A model generated the notes under the pieces. The model was not told the origin of the DNA and searched no databases. It saw nothing but the letters and a program-made list of their open reading frames with translations. DNA of 37,550 nt, taken from the IMG/VR virus record IMGVR_UViG_3300035212_000171, positions 1 through 37,550 of that record. One strand, given 5' to 3'. The stretch's first letter is position 1, and each line of letters opens with the position of its first letter. Source of the DNA: a virus. Of this stretch, positions 22,871-30,722 are shown piece by piece. Position numbers and translations under genes: made by a program.

Positions 22871-23254
22871 ATGAGCAGCAACATCACGGGCCTTTGCGGG
22901 GCCTGGCTTGAAGCCAAACGCCGCGAAGACGAAGCCATCGAGGCGCGTCGAAAAATCGAGCAAGACATCACCCTAGCACTGGACGCCAAGACCGAAGGCG
23001 CGATCACGCACAAGGTCGAGCCGTATCGGGTGACGCTCACCCAGCCGATCTATCGCAAGATCGATCTGGCAATTTGGGAGACCGTCAAGCACAACATGCC
23101 CGCCGAGGCTTGGCCGATCAAGGTCAAGATCGAGGTAGACGATGCCGGATGCAAGTGGCTGGCAAAAGAACGGCCAGACCTCTGGTCCATCGCTGCCAAG
23201 GCAATCACGGCAACCCCGGGAAAGATCGGCGTCAAGGTGGTGGCCGATGAGTAA
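22871..23254 (+). CDS. Unknown early protein, 127 residues
   Basis: This is the first rightward gene, with a strong GGAGG before ATG 22871. The N-terminal half is a charged helix (LEAKRREDEAIEARRKIEQD). The second half has alternating strands (VEPYRVTLTQPIYRKIDLAI, KIGVKVVADE). Similar proteins occur before Sak4/RecA-like genes in other phages. The position suggests an accessory recombination factor, but no function is established. Confidence 0.72.
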   Translation: MSSNITGLCGAWLEAKRREDEAIEARRKIEQDITLALDAKTEGAITHKVEPYRVTLTQPIYRKIDLAIWETVKHNMPAEAWPIKVKIEVDDAGCKWLAKERPDLWSIAAKAITATPGKIGVKVVADE

Positions 23255-23420
23255 GGACATCTACGGAGCAGCAGACGCATTGCAGTATGCCCGCGACCAC
23301 TTGGTCATTGCAAAGACTGACAAAGAGAACCGCGCCCATCATGTTCGGTGCGCTATTGAAAACCTGCGAGAGGCTATGAGGATACTCGGAGTTAAGGAGG
23401 CCGAGAACGATGGCAATTGA
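23247..23420 (+). CDS. Small helical protein, 57 residues
   Basis: ATG 23247 lies 8 nt inside the preceding gene, and the end overlaps the recombinase start by 11 nt. The product is a pair of charged helices (ADALQYARDHLVIAKTDKEN, RCAIENLREAMRILGVKEAE). No family is recognised. The tight overlaps on both sides make translation likely. Confidence 0.66.
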   Translation: MSKDIYGAADALQYARDHLVIAKTDKENRAHHVRCAIENLREAMRILGVKEAENDGN

Positions 23421-24165
23421 TCTGAAGAAACTGGAGCGCCCGAAAGGGCAAAGGCCCATCATCGCAACGGTGTTCGGTGAAGGCGGCATGGGCAAGAGCA
23501 CGCTGGCTGCGATGTTCCCAAAGCCGGTGTTCATCCGCACCGAGGACGGCACCGCTTCGCTTGCTGGCAAAGACGATGTGATGCTTTTCCCGCTGGTCTC
23601 ATCAAGCCAGGAAGTGCTCGACCAGATCGAGGCATTGGCAACGCAGGAGCATGATTTCAAGACGCTGGTGCTGGATAGCATCACGCAGCTTGCCACCATG
23701 ATCGAGCATGAGATTGTCGCCGCTGATCCCAAGGCGAAGTCAATCAACCAAGCCGGTGGCGGTTACGGAGCGGGCTATAATACCGCCGCCGAGAAGCACC
23801 GGCAGGTGCGGGAATGGGCTGGGGCTTTGGCCTACGAACGCGGCATGAACGTGGTTTTTATAGGCCATGCTGACACTGAGACGCTCGATCTGCCAGACTT
23901 CGATCCGTTCGCCAGATACACGGTGCGGATGCACAAGAAGTCATTGCCGCATTACACCGACAACGTTGACCTCGTGGGCCTGATCCGGCTCAAGACCTAC
24001 GTCCGAGGTGATGGCGACAAGAAGCGGGCAATCAGCACAGGCGACCGGGAGATCATCTGCTTCCCGCAAGCCTCGAGCGTGACGAAGAACCGTTTCAACA
24101 TCGCCCAGCCACTGCCGTTCACCTTTGAGAGCGGCAACCCTTTTGAAGCCTTTGTAGCAAAGTAG
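23410..24165 (+). CDS. Sak4-like RecA-fold ATPase
   Basis: A 251-residue phage recombinase of the Sak4/AAA_24 group. The P-loop is GEGGMGKST (about residues 23-31). The Walker B-type strand KTLVLDSIT follows near residue 97, and the later NVVFIGHADTE strand suits motif 3. These short RecA relatives pair with an SSB-like protein to promote single-strand annealing and strand exchange. The gene downstream encodes a DUF669 protein, its usual partner. Confidence 0.83.
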   Translation: MAIDLKKLERPKGQRPIIATVFGEGGMGKSTLAAMFPKPVFIRTEDGTASLAGKDDVMLFPLVSSSQEVLDQIEALATQEHDFKTLVLDSITQLATMIEHEIVAADPKAKSINQAGGGYGAGYNTAAEKHRQVREWAGALAYERGMNVVFIGHADTETLDLPDFDPFARYTVRMHKKSLPHYTDNVDLVGLIRLKTYVRGDGDKKRAISTGDREIICFPQASSVTKNRFNIAQPLPFTFESGNPFEAFVAK

Positions 24166-24174
24166 GAGAAGAGA

Positions 24175-24624
24175 ATGAGACTGAATGGATTCGATGCGAA
24201 TGTCGTGGAGCCGAGTGCGCCACGCGAAACGATCCCGGCTGGCAAGTACAAGGCTGTGATCACCAAGAGCGAGGAGCGCCCCACCAAGGCACAGACCGGC
24301 TCGATGCTGGTGCTGACCTGCCAGATCATCGAAGGGCCGCACCAAGGCGTGAACCTGATGGACCGGCTGAACCTCAACAATCCCAACAAAACGGCGGAAG
24401 AGATTGCCCAGCGCACGCTCTCGGCCATCTGCCGGTCGGTTGGTGTGATGATGCCGAATGAGAGTTCGGACCTCCACGACAAGCCGATGATGATCACGGT
24501 GAAGGTCAAGCCCGCAGAGGGCAACTATCAGGCATCGAACGAGATCGCCGGATATGAGCCGTGCGAAGGAGGCGCACCGGCTGCGGCACCTGCGGCTGCA
24601 ACGCCACCCTGGAAGAAGAAGTGA
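24175..24624 (+). CDS. DUF669 protein, probable ssDNA-binding partner
   Basis: A 149-residue DUF669-type protein. The N-terminal region has IPAGKYKAVITKSEERPTKA then SMLVLTCQIIEGPHQGVNLM, as in this family. A helix AQRTLSAICRSVGV follows. The tail is Ala/Pro-rich and ends TPPWKKK, which looks like the disordered C-terminus of an SSB-like protein but is basic. It starts nine bases after the recombinase. A role as ssDNA-binding partner of Sak4 is an inference from conserved gene order. Confidence 0.78.
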   Translation: MRLNGFDANVVEPSAPRETIPAGKYKAVITKSEERPTKAQTGSMLVLTCQIIEGPHQGVNLMDRLNLNNPNKTAEEIAQRTLSAICRSVGVMMPNESSDLHDKPMMITVKVKPAEGNYQASNEIAGYEPCEGGAPAAAPAAATPPWKKK

Positions 24625-24827
24625 TGGACAGGCTTATGCGGAAAAAAGAAGTCCTTGCTGCTATCGGCATGAAAGCAACATGGCTTCATTGTGAAGTGAA
24701 CTCAGGCCGATTTCCAAAGCCTGTGAAAGTTGGAGCGCGCGCGGTTGCTTGGCGGCGATCAGACATAGAGAAATGGCTCAACGCAAGAACTTATGTTCTT
24801 GTTAGCAATTGGAAAGATGATCGCTAA
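24624..24827 (+). CDS. AlpA-like HTH regulator
   Basis: A 67-residue protein of the AlpA/HTH_17 type: LMRKKEVLAAIGMKATWLHC, then SGRFPKPVKVGARAVAWRRS and DIEKWLNAR. Members act as small transcription regulators or excision factors. ATG 24624 overlaps the upstream stop (TGATG). No integrase is present, so a regulatory role is more likely than excision. Confidence 0.82.
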   Translation: MDRLMRKKEVLAAIGMKATWLHCEVNSGRFPKPVKVGARAVAWRRSDIEKWLNARTYVLVSNWKDDR

Positions 24828-24892
24828 AGCAATGGCAAAGCGGGGCGGCTTCATTAAAAGATGGGGTCGCCCCTATTACAAGGGAGGATCAC

Positions 24893-25363
24893 ATGACCAC
24901 CGACACTTATGCAATCGAACGCCTGATGAAGAAGCAGCTGGACGGCAACTTCTGGAGCTTCGATGTCGAAGGCCGCATCGTCTGGAACGATGTTGATGTT
25001 GACTATATGCCGCAATTCAAACGCTACACATGGACCGATGGAGAGGAAGATCGGCCAAAGACGCAAATGGTTCGCCGCGATTGGTCGATGGATGACTTCC
25101 GGCGGATCGAGAAGCTGCGGATCAAGAGGCGATTCTGGAATCAAATTGCCAGGAACTTCGGTGCAAGCGACACCGCCACGAGCGACTTTTACAAGCGCAT
25201 CATTGCCCAGCAAAACGAGAACATGACGAAAGAAGTCACGATCAGGCGGCTGAAGATCATCAAGTGGATGCACGACGAAGGCATCAATGCAAAAGCAATC
25301 AGCATGTTTATGCACTATGATCAAAGTATGATCGAGAGCATTACCGGGAGTGAAAACGAATGA
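24893..25363 (+). CDS. Unknown protein with helix-turn-helix-like segments
   Basis: A 156-residue protein behind GGAGG at ATG 24893. The middle and C-terminal parts read like two HTH motifs (DFRRIEKLRIKRRFWNQIAR, and IKWMHDEGINAKAISMFMHY), suggesting DNA binding. The N-terminal part is acidic and aromatic (NFWSFDVEGRIVWNDVDV). The stop overlaps the nuclease start (ATGA). No family is named. Confidence 0.68.
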   Translation: MTTDTYAIERLMKKQLDGNFWSFDVEGRIVWNDVDVDYMPQFKRYTWTDGEEDRPKTQMVRRDWSMDDFRRIEKLRIKRRFWNQIARNFGASDTATSDFYKRIIAQQNENMTKEVTIRRLKIIKWMHDEGINAKAISMFMHYDQSMIESITGSENE

Positions 25364-26289
25364 AACTAGACATGACATCTCCAATCGTAAGGGCGATCTA
25401 TCAGCGATACGAAGACAACCGCCGCAACGCACACAGGCCGCACCTTGGTGGGTCGCAGATCGGCAACACTTGCGCCCGTGCGCTTTGGTATCAGTTCCGG
25501 TGGACCTATACCGAGAAGCATGAAGGCCGCATCTTGCGCCTTTTTGAGACTGGCGAACGCGAGGAAGGGCGGGTGATCCAGAACCTTCGAGCCGCCGGTT
25601 GCACCGTCTGGGATCGTGATCCGGCAACAGGCCAGCAGTTCCGATATACGGCGGTTGGAGGGCATTTCGCCTTGAGCCTGGACGGAGTTGTCGAGGGCTT
25701 GCCGGAAAGTTCCAAGGTCCACACGCTCGAAGTGAAGACCATGAGCGAGAAGTATTTCAAGGTGCTGTGCAATCTCGGCGTCGAGAAGGCCAAGCCGGTC
25801 TACTATGCACAGTGCCAGATCGGAATGCACCTGAGCGGGCTGGATCGGTGCCTGTTCATTTCGGTCAACAAGAACACCGACGAGATTTATGCGGAGCGGC
25901 TCAAGGTCGATCATGCCTTTGCAGAGGGGCTTATTGAGAAGGCAAGAAAGATCATATCGACCGAACGGCCACCGCTTGGCATCAGCAACGACCCGGCATG
26001 GTTCGAGTGCAAGTTCTGTCCGTATCATTCGATCTGCCACGGAGATGGCGCTGCGGAAATGAACTGTCGCACATGCGCCTTTTCGACAGCAGAGGCCGAA
26101 GGCTGGTCATGCGCCAGGCACAAGAAGGCACTCGATGAGATCGACCAGCGCAGCGGCTGCGGTGATCACATATACAATCCGGCACTGGTCAAGCTGCCAG
26201 TACATGACACTGGAGAAGACTGGATCGATTACATCAACGAAGACGGCGAGATCGTGCGGAACAAGGGCAGGGAGTTCAGCACATGCTAG
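25360..26289 (+). CDS. PD-(D/E)XK nuclease with Cas4/AddB-type Fe-S cysteines
   Basis: A 309-residue exonuclease-like protein. The catalytic core is visible as LSLDGVV (Asp108) and LEVKTM (Glu124, Lys126), with the downstream YYAQCQIGMHL helix of this superfamily. Cys38 in IGNTCARALWYQ and the later CKFCPYHSIC would supply four ligands for a Cas4/AddB-like iron-sulphur cluster. A further Cys-rich region (MNCRTCAFSTAEAEGWSCAR) follows. It probably resects DNA ends for the Sak4 system. Confidence 0.83.
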   Translation: MKLDMTSPIVRAIYQRYEDNRRNAHRPHLGGSQIGNTCARALWYQFRWTYTEKHEGRILRLFETGEREEGRVIQNLRAAGCTVWDRDPATGQQFRYTAVGGHFALSLDGVVEGLPESSKVHTLEVKTMSEKYFKVLCNLGVEKAKPVYYAQCQIGMHLSGLDRCLFISVNKNTDEIYAERLKVDHAFAEGLIEKARKIISTERPPLGISNDPAWFECKFCPYHSICHGDGAAEMNCRTCAFSTAEAEGWSCARHKKALDEIDQRSGCGDHIYNPALVKLPVHDTGEDWIDYINEDGEIVRNKGREFSTC

Positions 26290-27908
26290 AACTCCGCCCC
26301 TACCAACGCTCTGCCATTGATGGCCTATATAATTATTGGTCAGATAAGAAAGGCGACAACCCGATCATCGTCGCACCGACTGGCTCGGGCAAGAGCCTCA
26401 TCATCGCGCATCTTATCAAGGATGCGATGAGTTATCCCGGCACGCGCGTTTTGATCTTGACGCATGTCAAGGAGTTGTTGGAGCAGAACGCCAGCGAGTT
26501 GGTGGCGCTTTATCCCGAGGCAGATGTTGGCTTCTACAGCGCCAGCCTCAAGAAGAAAGTGCTGCGGAAGCCGATCACATTCGCGGGCATCCAGTCGATC
26601 CACAAGAAGGCTTATCAGATGGTGCCAGCGCCTGATCTGGTGATTGTGGATGAGGCGCACCTGATCCCGAAGACAGACGGCACACGCTACAACAAGTTCC
26701 TCTCCGACCTTCGCATATGCAATCGCGGTGTGAAGGTGGTCGGTCTTACAGCCACGCCCTACCGGCTCGATAGTGGCTGGCTGCACGAAGGCGACAACGC
26801 GATCTTCGACGGCATTGCATACGATATTCCGGTTGCCGATCTCATGGATCAAGGCTTCCTGGCCCCGGTGATTAGCAAGAGCGGCGTCAAGACAATCGAT
26901 CTCTCGAACGTCGGCAAACGCGGCGGGGAGTATATCGAGAGCGAACTAGCCAGGGCTGCATCTGATCCGGAATTGGTAACAGAAACGGTTGCAGAAATCG
27001 TGCGCTATGGTGCGGAGCGAAAGGCGTGGCTGGTCTTCGCTTGCGGTGTCAATCACGCCGAGTTGCTTCGTGCCGAGTTCGAGACGCATGGCATTGAGGC
27101 AGATGTGGTCACGGGTGCCGATGGCATGGGCGCACGCGCTGAGAAGATCGAGCGGTTCCGGCGTGGCGGAAGCAAGTGCCTGATCAATGTCAACGTCTTG
27201 ACTACCGGCTTCAATGTCCCGCATGTCGATCTTGTGGCAATCGTGAGGGCGACCGAAAGCACCGGCCTCTACATCCAGATTGTCGGGCGCGGCACACGCA
27301 TTGCGCCGGGGAAAGAGAACTGCCTGGTGCTGGACTATGGCGACAACGTGATGCGCCACGGCTTCATCGACAAGATCAAGCCGAAGATCAAGGGCCGCAC
27401 CGAAGACGGCGAAGCGCCCGTCAAGAAATGCCCGGAATGTTTGACTGTCAATCATGCCGCCGTTAGAGTGTGCATCGAGTGCGGCCATCAATTCCCGCCT
27501 CCGCAATTTAATCACGGAACGAAGGCATATTCTGGCGCGATGATCTCCACACAGGTACAGGCCGAATGGGTTGACGTTGACGATGTGGGCTATTCCCGCT
27601 GGCGCAAGGAAGGCAAGCCAGATAGCATTCGCGTCACCTATTATTGCGGCCTGATCAAAGTCTCCGAGTGGCTATGCCCTGATCACGGAGGCTATGCTGC
27701 GGAGCGATACCAGAAGCGGATGCCATCGCTAGGAGCGTCTGCCATGACCACCGAAGACGCCATGCAAGAGTGCGACCACTGGATCAAGCCGCGCAGAATA
27801 AAGGTGAAGCCGAATGACAAGTTCCACGACATTGTACAACTCGACTATAGCCAGCCCAAGCGCCTCACCGCCGAAGAATTGGCAGAACTCCAAGAGCCGC
27901 TGTTCTGA
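26283..27908 (+). CDS. SF2 DEAD/DEAH-box helicase with zinc ribbon
   Basis: A 541-residue helicase. Motif I is APTGSGKS (31-38), motif II DEAH (123-126), and motif III GLTATPYRLD. The C-terminal RecA domain includes NVLTTGFNVPHVDLVAIVRA and QIVGRGTRIAPGKE (motif VI). A CPEC...CIEC zinc ribbon follows near residue 380, and the last ~130 residues are an additional domain. Likely roles are replication-fork remodelling, recombination or double-strand opening. It overlaps the nuclease gene by seven bases. Confidence 0.92.
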   Translation: MLELRPYQRSAIDGLYNYWSDKKGDNPIIVAPTGSGKSLIIAHLIKDAMSYPGTRVLILTHVKELLEQNASELVALYPEADVGFYSASLKKKVLRKPITFAGIQSIHKKAYQMVPAPDLVIVDEAHLIPKTDGTRYNKFLSDLRICNRGVKVVGLTATPYRLDSGWLHEGDNAIFDGIAYDIPVADLMDQGFLAPVISKSGVKTIDLSNVGKRGGEYIESELARAASDPELVTETVAEIVRYGAERKAWLVFACGVNHAELLRAEFETHGIEADVVTGADGMGARAEKIERFRRGGSKCLINVNVLTTGFNVPHVDLVAIVRATESTGLYIQIVGRGTRIAPGKENCLVLDYGDNVMRHGFIDKIKPKIKGRTEDGEAPVKKCPECLTVNHAAVRVCIECGHQFPPPQFNHGTKAYSGAMISTQVQAEWVDVDDVGYSRWRKEGKPDSIRVTYYCGLIKVSEWLCPDHGGYAAERYQKRMPSLGASAMTTEDAMQECDHWIKPRRIKVKPNDKFHDIVQLDYSQPKRLTAEELAELQEPLF

Positions 27909-27912
27909 TTGC

Positions 27913-28017
27913 ATGAGCCTGTACGATGCTCGATATTGCACTCATTGGCGTGACGTTGTACCTGATGATGTACAGAAAGAAGGCTGCGATGCGTTCAACG
28001 GTTTCCCTCCCTTCTGA
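27913..28017 (+). CDS. Cys-containing microprotein, 34 residues
   Basis: A short frame beginning at ATG 27913, four bases after the helicase stop, and ending inside the VRR-NUC gene. The residues MSLYDARYCTHWRDVV and QKEGCDAFNGFPPF resemble small phage zinc-binding proteins (C.H....C layout with a terminal PPF). The ribosome site is weak, so translation probably depends on coupling to the helicase. The similarity is a pattern match, and the gene could be a chance frame. Confidence 0.48.
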   Translation: MSLYDARYCTHWRDVVPDDVQKEGCDAFNGFPPF

Positions 28018-28360
28018 GCATGACGAGCAAGCCGGATTCGTGCAATGGTTTCGCGCCAAGTGGCCTCGTGTATTGATATTTGCAATACCTAATGGCGGCA
28101 AGCGCAACATCTCGACGGCAAAGAAGCTGAAGGCCGAAGGTGTCGTCCCTGGCGTGCCAGACCTGTTCATTCCGGCATGGGGAATCTGGATCGAGATGAA
28201 ACGCCAGAAAGGCGGGCGCACTTCATCGGATCAGGATGATATGATTTCATACTTGGAAAGCATCGGCCATCACGTTATTGTTGGCTATGGCGCAACCGAT
28301 GCCAGCGACAAGCTGCTGTCTTTGTTGAATATGAGCGGGGCGGCGACTAAAGGAGGATAG
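27989..28360 (+). CDS. VRR-NUC domain nuclease
   Basis: A 123-residue single-domain VRR-NUC nuclease. Key features are FVQWFRAKWP near the front, IPNGGKR, GVVPGVPDLFI and WIEMKRQKGG, followed by DQDDMISYLESIGHHVIVGY. VRR-NUC proteins act on branched or damaged DNA and often accompany phage SF2 helicases. I start it at ATG 27989, which has AGAAGG upstream. A start at 27926 would add 21 hydrophobic residues without a good ribosome site. Confidence 0.84.
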   Translation: MRSTVSLPSEHDEQAGFVQWFRAKWPRVLIFAIPNGGKRNISTAKKLKAEGVVPGVPDLFIPAWGIWIEMKRQKGGRTSSDQDDMISYLESIGHHVIVGYGATDASDKLLSLLNMSGAATKGG

Positions 28361-28371
28361 CCACCGCCCCA

Positions 28372-28396
28372 GCATCCGGGGGAGCAAACCGGATGC
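28372..28396 (+). other. Hairpin in the 98-base intergenic gap
   Basis: GCATCCGG at 28372-28379 pairs with CCGGATGC at 28389-28396 across a 9-base loop. The bases after it (TTACATT) are too mixed for a strong terminator. A promoter-like TTGAGA with an 18-base spacer to CATAGT follows at about 28414-28443. Together they may separate the recombination genes from the accessory genes. Confidence 0.42.
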
Positions 28397-28458
28397 TTAC
28401 ATTAACGATTGATTGAGAATTCTAGTCTAGGCTTGCCATAGTTTCAAGGAGGAACACG

Positions 28459-28671
28459 ATGGCTAAATACGAATACGATGCCACACAAGACCAGTGGCTT
28501 CATGGTGATCCGGGCGTGCTGTCCGGTTCAGTGGCCGCTGCTGATCAGCGGTATGCCAAGTCTGCCCAGGTCAGGGAGAGCTGTGCCCCTCGGCTCTCCC
28601 TGATCGACTGGCTGATCTGCGGTCCAATCATGGTCGGTCTTGGCTTCCTCATGGGAGTGTACTGGCCGTGA
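28459..28671 (+). CDS. Small membrane-anchored protein
   Basis: A 70-residue protein with GGAGG before ATG 28459. The first ~45 residues are soluble and polar. Residues about 47-68 (LIDWLICGPIMVGLGFLMGV) form one transmembrane helix ending at the C-terminus, so it is probably tail-anchored. It overlaps the start of the exported transglycosylase. Function is unknown. Confidence 0.7.
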   Translation: MAKYEYDATQDQWLHGDPGVLSGSVAAADQRYAKSAQVRESCAPRLSLIDWLICGPIMVGLGFLMGVYWP

Positions 28672-29063
28672 TGAGGTGTCTTGTTCTGATCGCCGCGATG
28701 ACGGCTGGAAGTGTCTTGGCACATGCTTCGGATGCGACTCGATTGGTTACATCGGAGGCAAGACGGCAAGGCGTGCCGGTCGGATTCGCCTTGAAGATGG
28801 CAAAGATCGAGAGCGGTGTTCGATGCCACAACCACAACAAGCGAAGCAGTGCATCCGGTCCCTTGCAGGTGCTTCGCGGCACAGCGCGGGCTATGGGCTA
28901 TCGTGGTGACATCCGGCGTGCATCGTGCGCTACGCAGACACATTACGGCATGAAGCATCTGGCTATGTGCTGGCGCGGAGCGCGAGGCAATGCGGCATTG
29001 GCGAAACGATGCCACCAGGTTGGCGTGTCTGTGTTGTACAACAAAAATAAGAGGAGGCGTTGA
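28671..29063 (+). CDS. Exported SLT-type lytic transglycosylase
   Basis: A 130-residue murein-cleaving enzyme. A short signal peptide (MRCLVLIAAMTAGSVLAHA) precedes an SLT domain with the catalytic Glu47 in KMAKIESG and the following SASGPLQV and GTARAMGY. The core ends with a basic, Cys-containing C-terminus. ATG 28671 overlaps the previous stop (TGATG). The domain is at the short end of the family. Its place in the rightward operon, far from the endolysin, is unusual and suggests a periplasmic role before lysis. Confidence 0.76.
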   Translation: MRCLVLIAAMTAGSVLAHASDATRLVTSEARRQGVPVGFALKMAKIESGVRCHNHNKRSSASGPLQVLRGTARAMGYRGDIRRASCATQTHYGMKHLAMCWRGARGNAALAKRCHQVGVSVLYNKNKRRR

Positions 29064-29227
29064 TGAGCAGAGAACCTGATCTTGAAACCGTCAACCGCGC
29101 ATTAGGCGAAACGGTGAGGAAATTGCAGAAAGAGTTGGCTGATGCTGACAGAAGAATCCGGCGGCTTCGAGAGGAGTTGGCAGAGGCACATCGAGCAGCG
29201 GCACTAGCATCTGGGAGGGATTGGTGA
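29063..29227 (+). CDS. Short coiled-coil protein, 54 residues
   Basis: ATG 29063 overlaps the transglycosylase stop and has GAGGAGG upstream. The whole protein is one heptad-patterned charged helix (ETVRKLQKELADADRRIRRL, REELAEAHRAAALA), a probable coiled-coil dimer. No further function is visible. Confidence 0.72.
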   Translation: MSREPDLETVNRALGETVRKLQKELADADRRIRRLREELAEAHRAAALASGRDW

Positions 29228-29472
29228 GTGAAGGAATGGATGACGACCGATTCGCCCATATGCTCAAGCTCTCAACGGTTTACATCTCAGTGCTCAAGAG
29301 CCGATGTCTATTTGATGATCTGCGGGAGATGGACAGTTCAGAAGAACACAACGCCTTGAACTGTCTGGAGATCGTGGCTGACACCTTCTTGGAGATGCAG
29401 CGCAGGATAGGTGTGAAGCCGAAGTTTAGGGTCAAAGCCAGTGCTGCACGCTCAGGAGACAAGCATGAGTGA
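29224..29472 (+). CDS. Unknown helical protein, 82 residues
   Basis: GTG 29224 overlaps the previous stop (GTGA) and lies behind GGGAGGGA, so I prefer it to the ATG four codons later. The product is mostly helical and acidic, then basic at the end (MLKLSTVYISVLKSRCLFDD, ADTFLEMQRRIGVKPKFRVK). No domain is recognised. Confidence 0.62.
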   Translation: MSEGMDDDRFAHMLKLSTVYISVLKSRCLFDDLREMDSSEEHNALNCLEIVADTFLEMQRRIGVKPKFRVKASAARSGDKHE

Positions 29473-29935
29473 TATTGTAGAGAGGCTGCGCGACACGGCA
29501 TCATGCGCTGGCTGTATTGTTGACCGCGAGAGAGCGTCCGAAGCAGCCGACACCATCACCCGCCTCACCGCAGAGGTGGCCGAATACGAGGCGACGTTTG
29601 ACGCCGCATGGGAAGCCGACATGCGTGGCGTGCGGATGTGGCGTGAGACTCACCCCGGCAATGACATGGTGCTGCCTGATAGGGCGAGTTTCACCGCGTG
29701 GATATTGGCTGAGATCATGCGGCTCCGTTCCATGGCCGTCGTGCAGGAGTCGTTGATCCGAAGGTCAGAAGCCGACAACGAACGGCTGAAGGCGGGTCTG
29801 CGTGAGTGTGAGCTGGAACTGAATGCCTACTACCGGATGGAATATCCGAGCGACCACCCATACAGCCAGAAGAAACTGGCGCAAGCTATGGCGTCAAACC
29901 CAGCCACCGTTGCACTTTCAGGAGAACAGCAGTGA
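29465..29935 (+). CDS. Coiled-coil protein with ead/Ea22-like opening
   Basis: A 156-residue protein. The opening SDIVERLRDTASC..C...RERASEAADTITRLTAEV is very common in small phage early proteins of the ead/Ea22-like kind. Two long helices follow, separated by a Trp-rich segment. ATG 29465 lies 8 nt inside the previous gene. The family has no defined biochemical role. Confidence 0.7.
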   Translation: MSDIVERLRDTASCAGCIVDRERASEAADTITRLTAEVAEYEATFDAAWEADMRGVRMWRETHPGNDMVLPDRASFTAWILAEIMRLRSMAVVQESLIRRSEADNERLKAGLRECELELNAYYRMEYPSDHPYSQKKLAQAMASNPATVALSGEQQ

Positions 29936-30126
29936 TCAAGGCTGAACAGATACCGGATGAGGTGGTGGAGGCTTTTGTAGATGCCTACTACACCAAAGAT
30001 ATGACCCGCAAAGCCGCCATCTCCGCCGCTATCAATGCGTGGCCGGGGGTCTATGAGTACAAGGGCGGGGAAGGGCAATCTCTATCCCTCCCCCTGACAC
30101 AGGAGAACAACAATGGTAGCGATTGA
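29932..30126 (+). CDS. Small conserved phage protein, 64 residues
   Basis: GTG 29932 overlaps the previous stop (GTGA). The pattern IPDEVVEAFVDAYY, then RKAAISAAINAWPG, matches a motif seen repeatedly in short phage proteins, including fusions with other small domains. Function is unknown. Confidence 0.68.
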   Translation: MIKAEQIPDEVVEAFVDAYYTKDMTRKAAISAAINAWPGVYEYKGGEGQSLSLPLTQENNNGSD

Positions 30127-30316
30127 CCCCATCTCGTGCGGCCCATGCGCCAACGTGATTTGTAGCCAGTACGGTTGTCAGAAGCAGCGGCAAGTCATTG
30201 CTCCCTATCTGCACCCGCATTGCTCGGCGGTAATCGTGCCGCAGGGCTGCATCTGCCCGCCCACCAGCGAACAGACCTGTATGAGTGCAACATGCCCGAG
30301 GAAGCCACTGACATGA
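30113..30316 (+). CDS. Cys-rich microprotein, nine cysteines
   Basis: A 67-residue protein with nine Cys (9, 12, 17, 22, 37, 46, 48, 56, 61), including SCGPCANVICSQYGC and PQGCICPPTSEQTC. The spacing suggests metal coordination. ATG 30113 is preceded by AGGAGA and overlaps the previous gene by 14 nt. The CICPPTSEQTC end is common to small phage proteins, but no function is known. Confidence 0.66.
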   Translation: MVAIDPISCGPCANVICSQYGCQKQRQVIAPYLHPHCSAVIVPQGCICPPTSEQTCMSATCPRKPLT

Positions 30317-30495
30317 GCGGGCGCTGCCAAGATTGCCATTGGTGGACGCGCAGGAAGGTAATTGGACAAGAAGCTACGGGACGCTGCCACCGCTTCCCGC
30401 CAACGCCGATTGAAGACAGTTTGATGGCAAGGCACCCTATCACGCACGAAAGTGATCATTGCGGAGAGTTCAAAGAACGTGAGGTGAAGCCATGA
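30313..30495 (+). CDS. Small four-Cys protein, probable zinc binder
   Basis: A 60-residue protein with Cys5, Cys8, Cys25 and Cys50 (CQDCHWW, GRCHRFPP, HESDHCGEF). This C..C...C.R.PP...CGEF layout occurs in many phages and probably holds one zinc ion. ATG 30313 overlaps the previous stop. Role unknown. Confidence 0.72.
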   Translation: MSGRCQDCHWWTRRKVIGQEATGRCHRFPPTPIEDSLMARHPITHESDHCGEFKEREVKP

Positions 30496-30722
30496 CCGCC
30501 ACACCAGAGCAGATAGCCGCAGAATACCTTGAGATCGCCACTCAGATCGGCGGATGCGGAGACGGCAACTGTGTCATTCTTCAGCCGACGGGGATGCACA
30601 CCAACGGCGGATGCCGCTGCCCGCGAGACATGGATGCTAAACAGATGATGCTACTGAGGGCGTTGCTCAGGAAGGGGCGGCATCTCGCTGCCGCCATCAG
30701 AGCGTTGAAGGAGAAGCCATGA
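30492..30722 (+). CDS. Small protein with paired cysteines, 76 residues
   Basis: ATG 30492 overlaps the previous stop (ATGA). Cys22, Cys27, Cys41 and Cys43 (GGCGDGNC and GGCRCP) sit in the middle between two helices. The C-terminal helix is basic (LLRALLRKGRHLAAAIRALK). It may bind metal or nucleic acid, but no family is recognised. Confidence 0.64.
   Translation: MTATPEQIAAEYLEIATQIGGCGDGNCVILQPTGMHTNGGCRCPRDMDAKQMMLLRALLRKGRHLAAAIRALKEKP

Noticed and set aside
24624-24827. AlpA-like protein as evidence of a prophage excision system
   Set aside because: No integrase, recombinase or attachment-site-like repeat was found, so lysogeny cannot be supported.
24793-24996. A 67-codon rightward frame between the AlpA-like and HTH-like genes
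   Set aside because: It overlaps the following gene for over 100 bases in another frame, and its C-terminal part is only an out-of-frame reading of that gene.
24854-25627. A leftward open frame of 257 codons within the early block
   Set aside because: It is antisense to the HTH-like protein and the Cas4-like nuclease, whose catalytic residues are intact. No promoter or ribosome site is seen.
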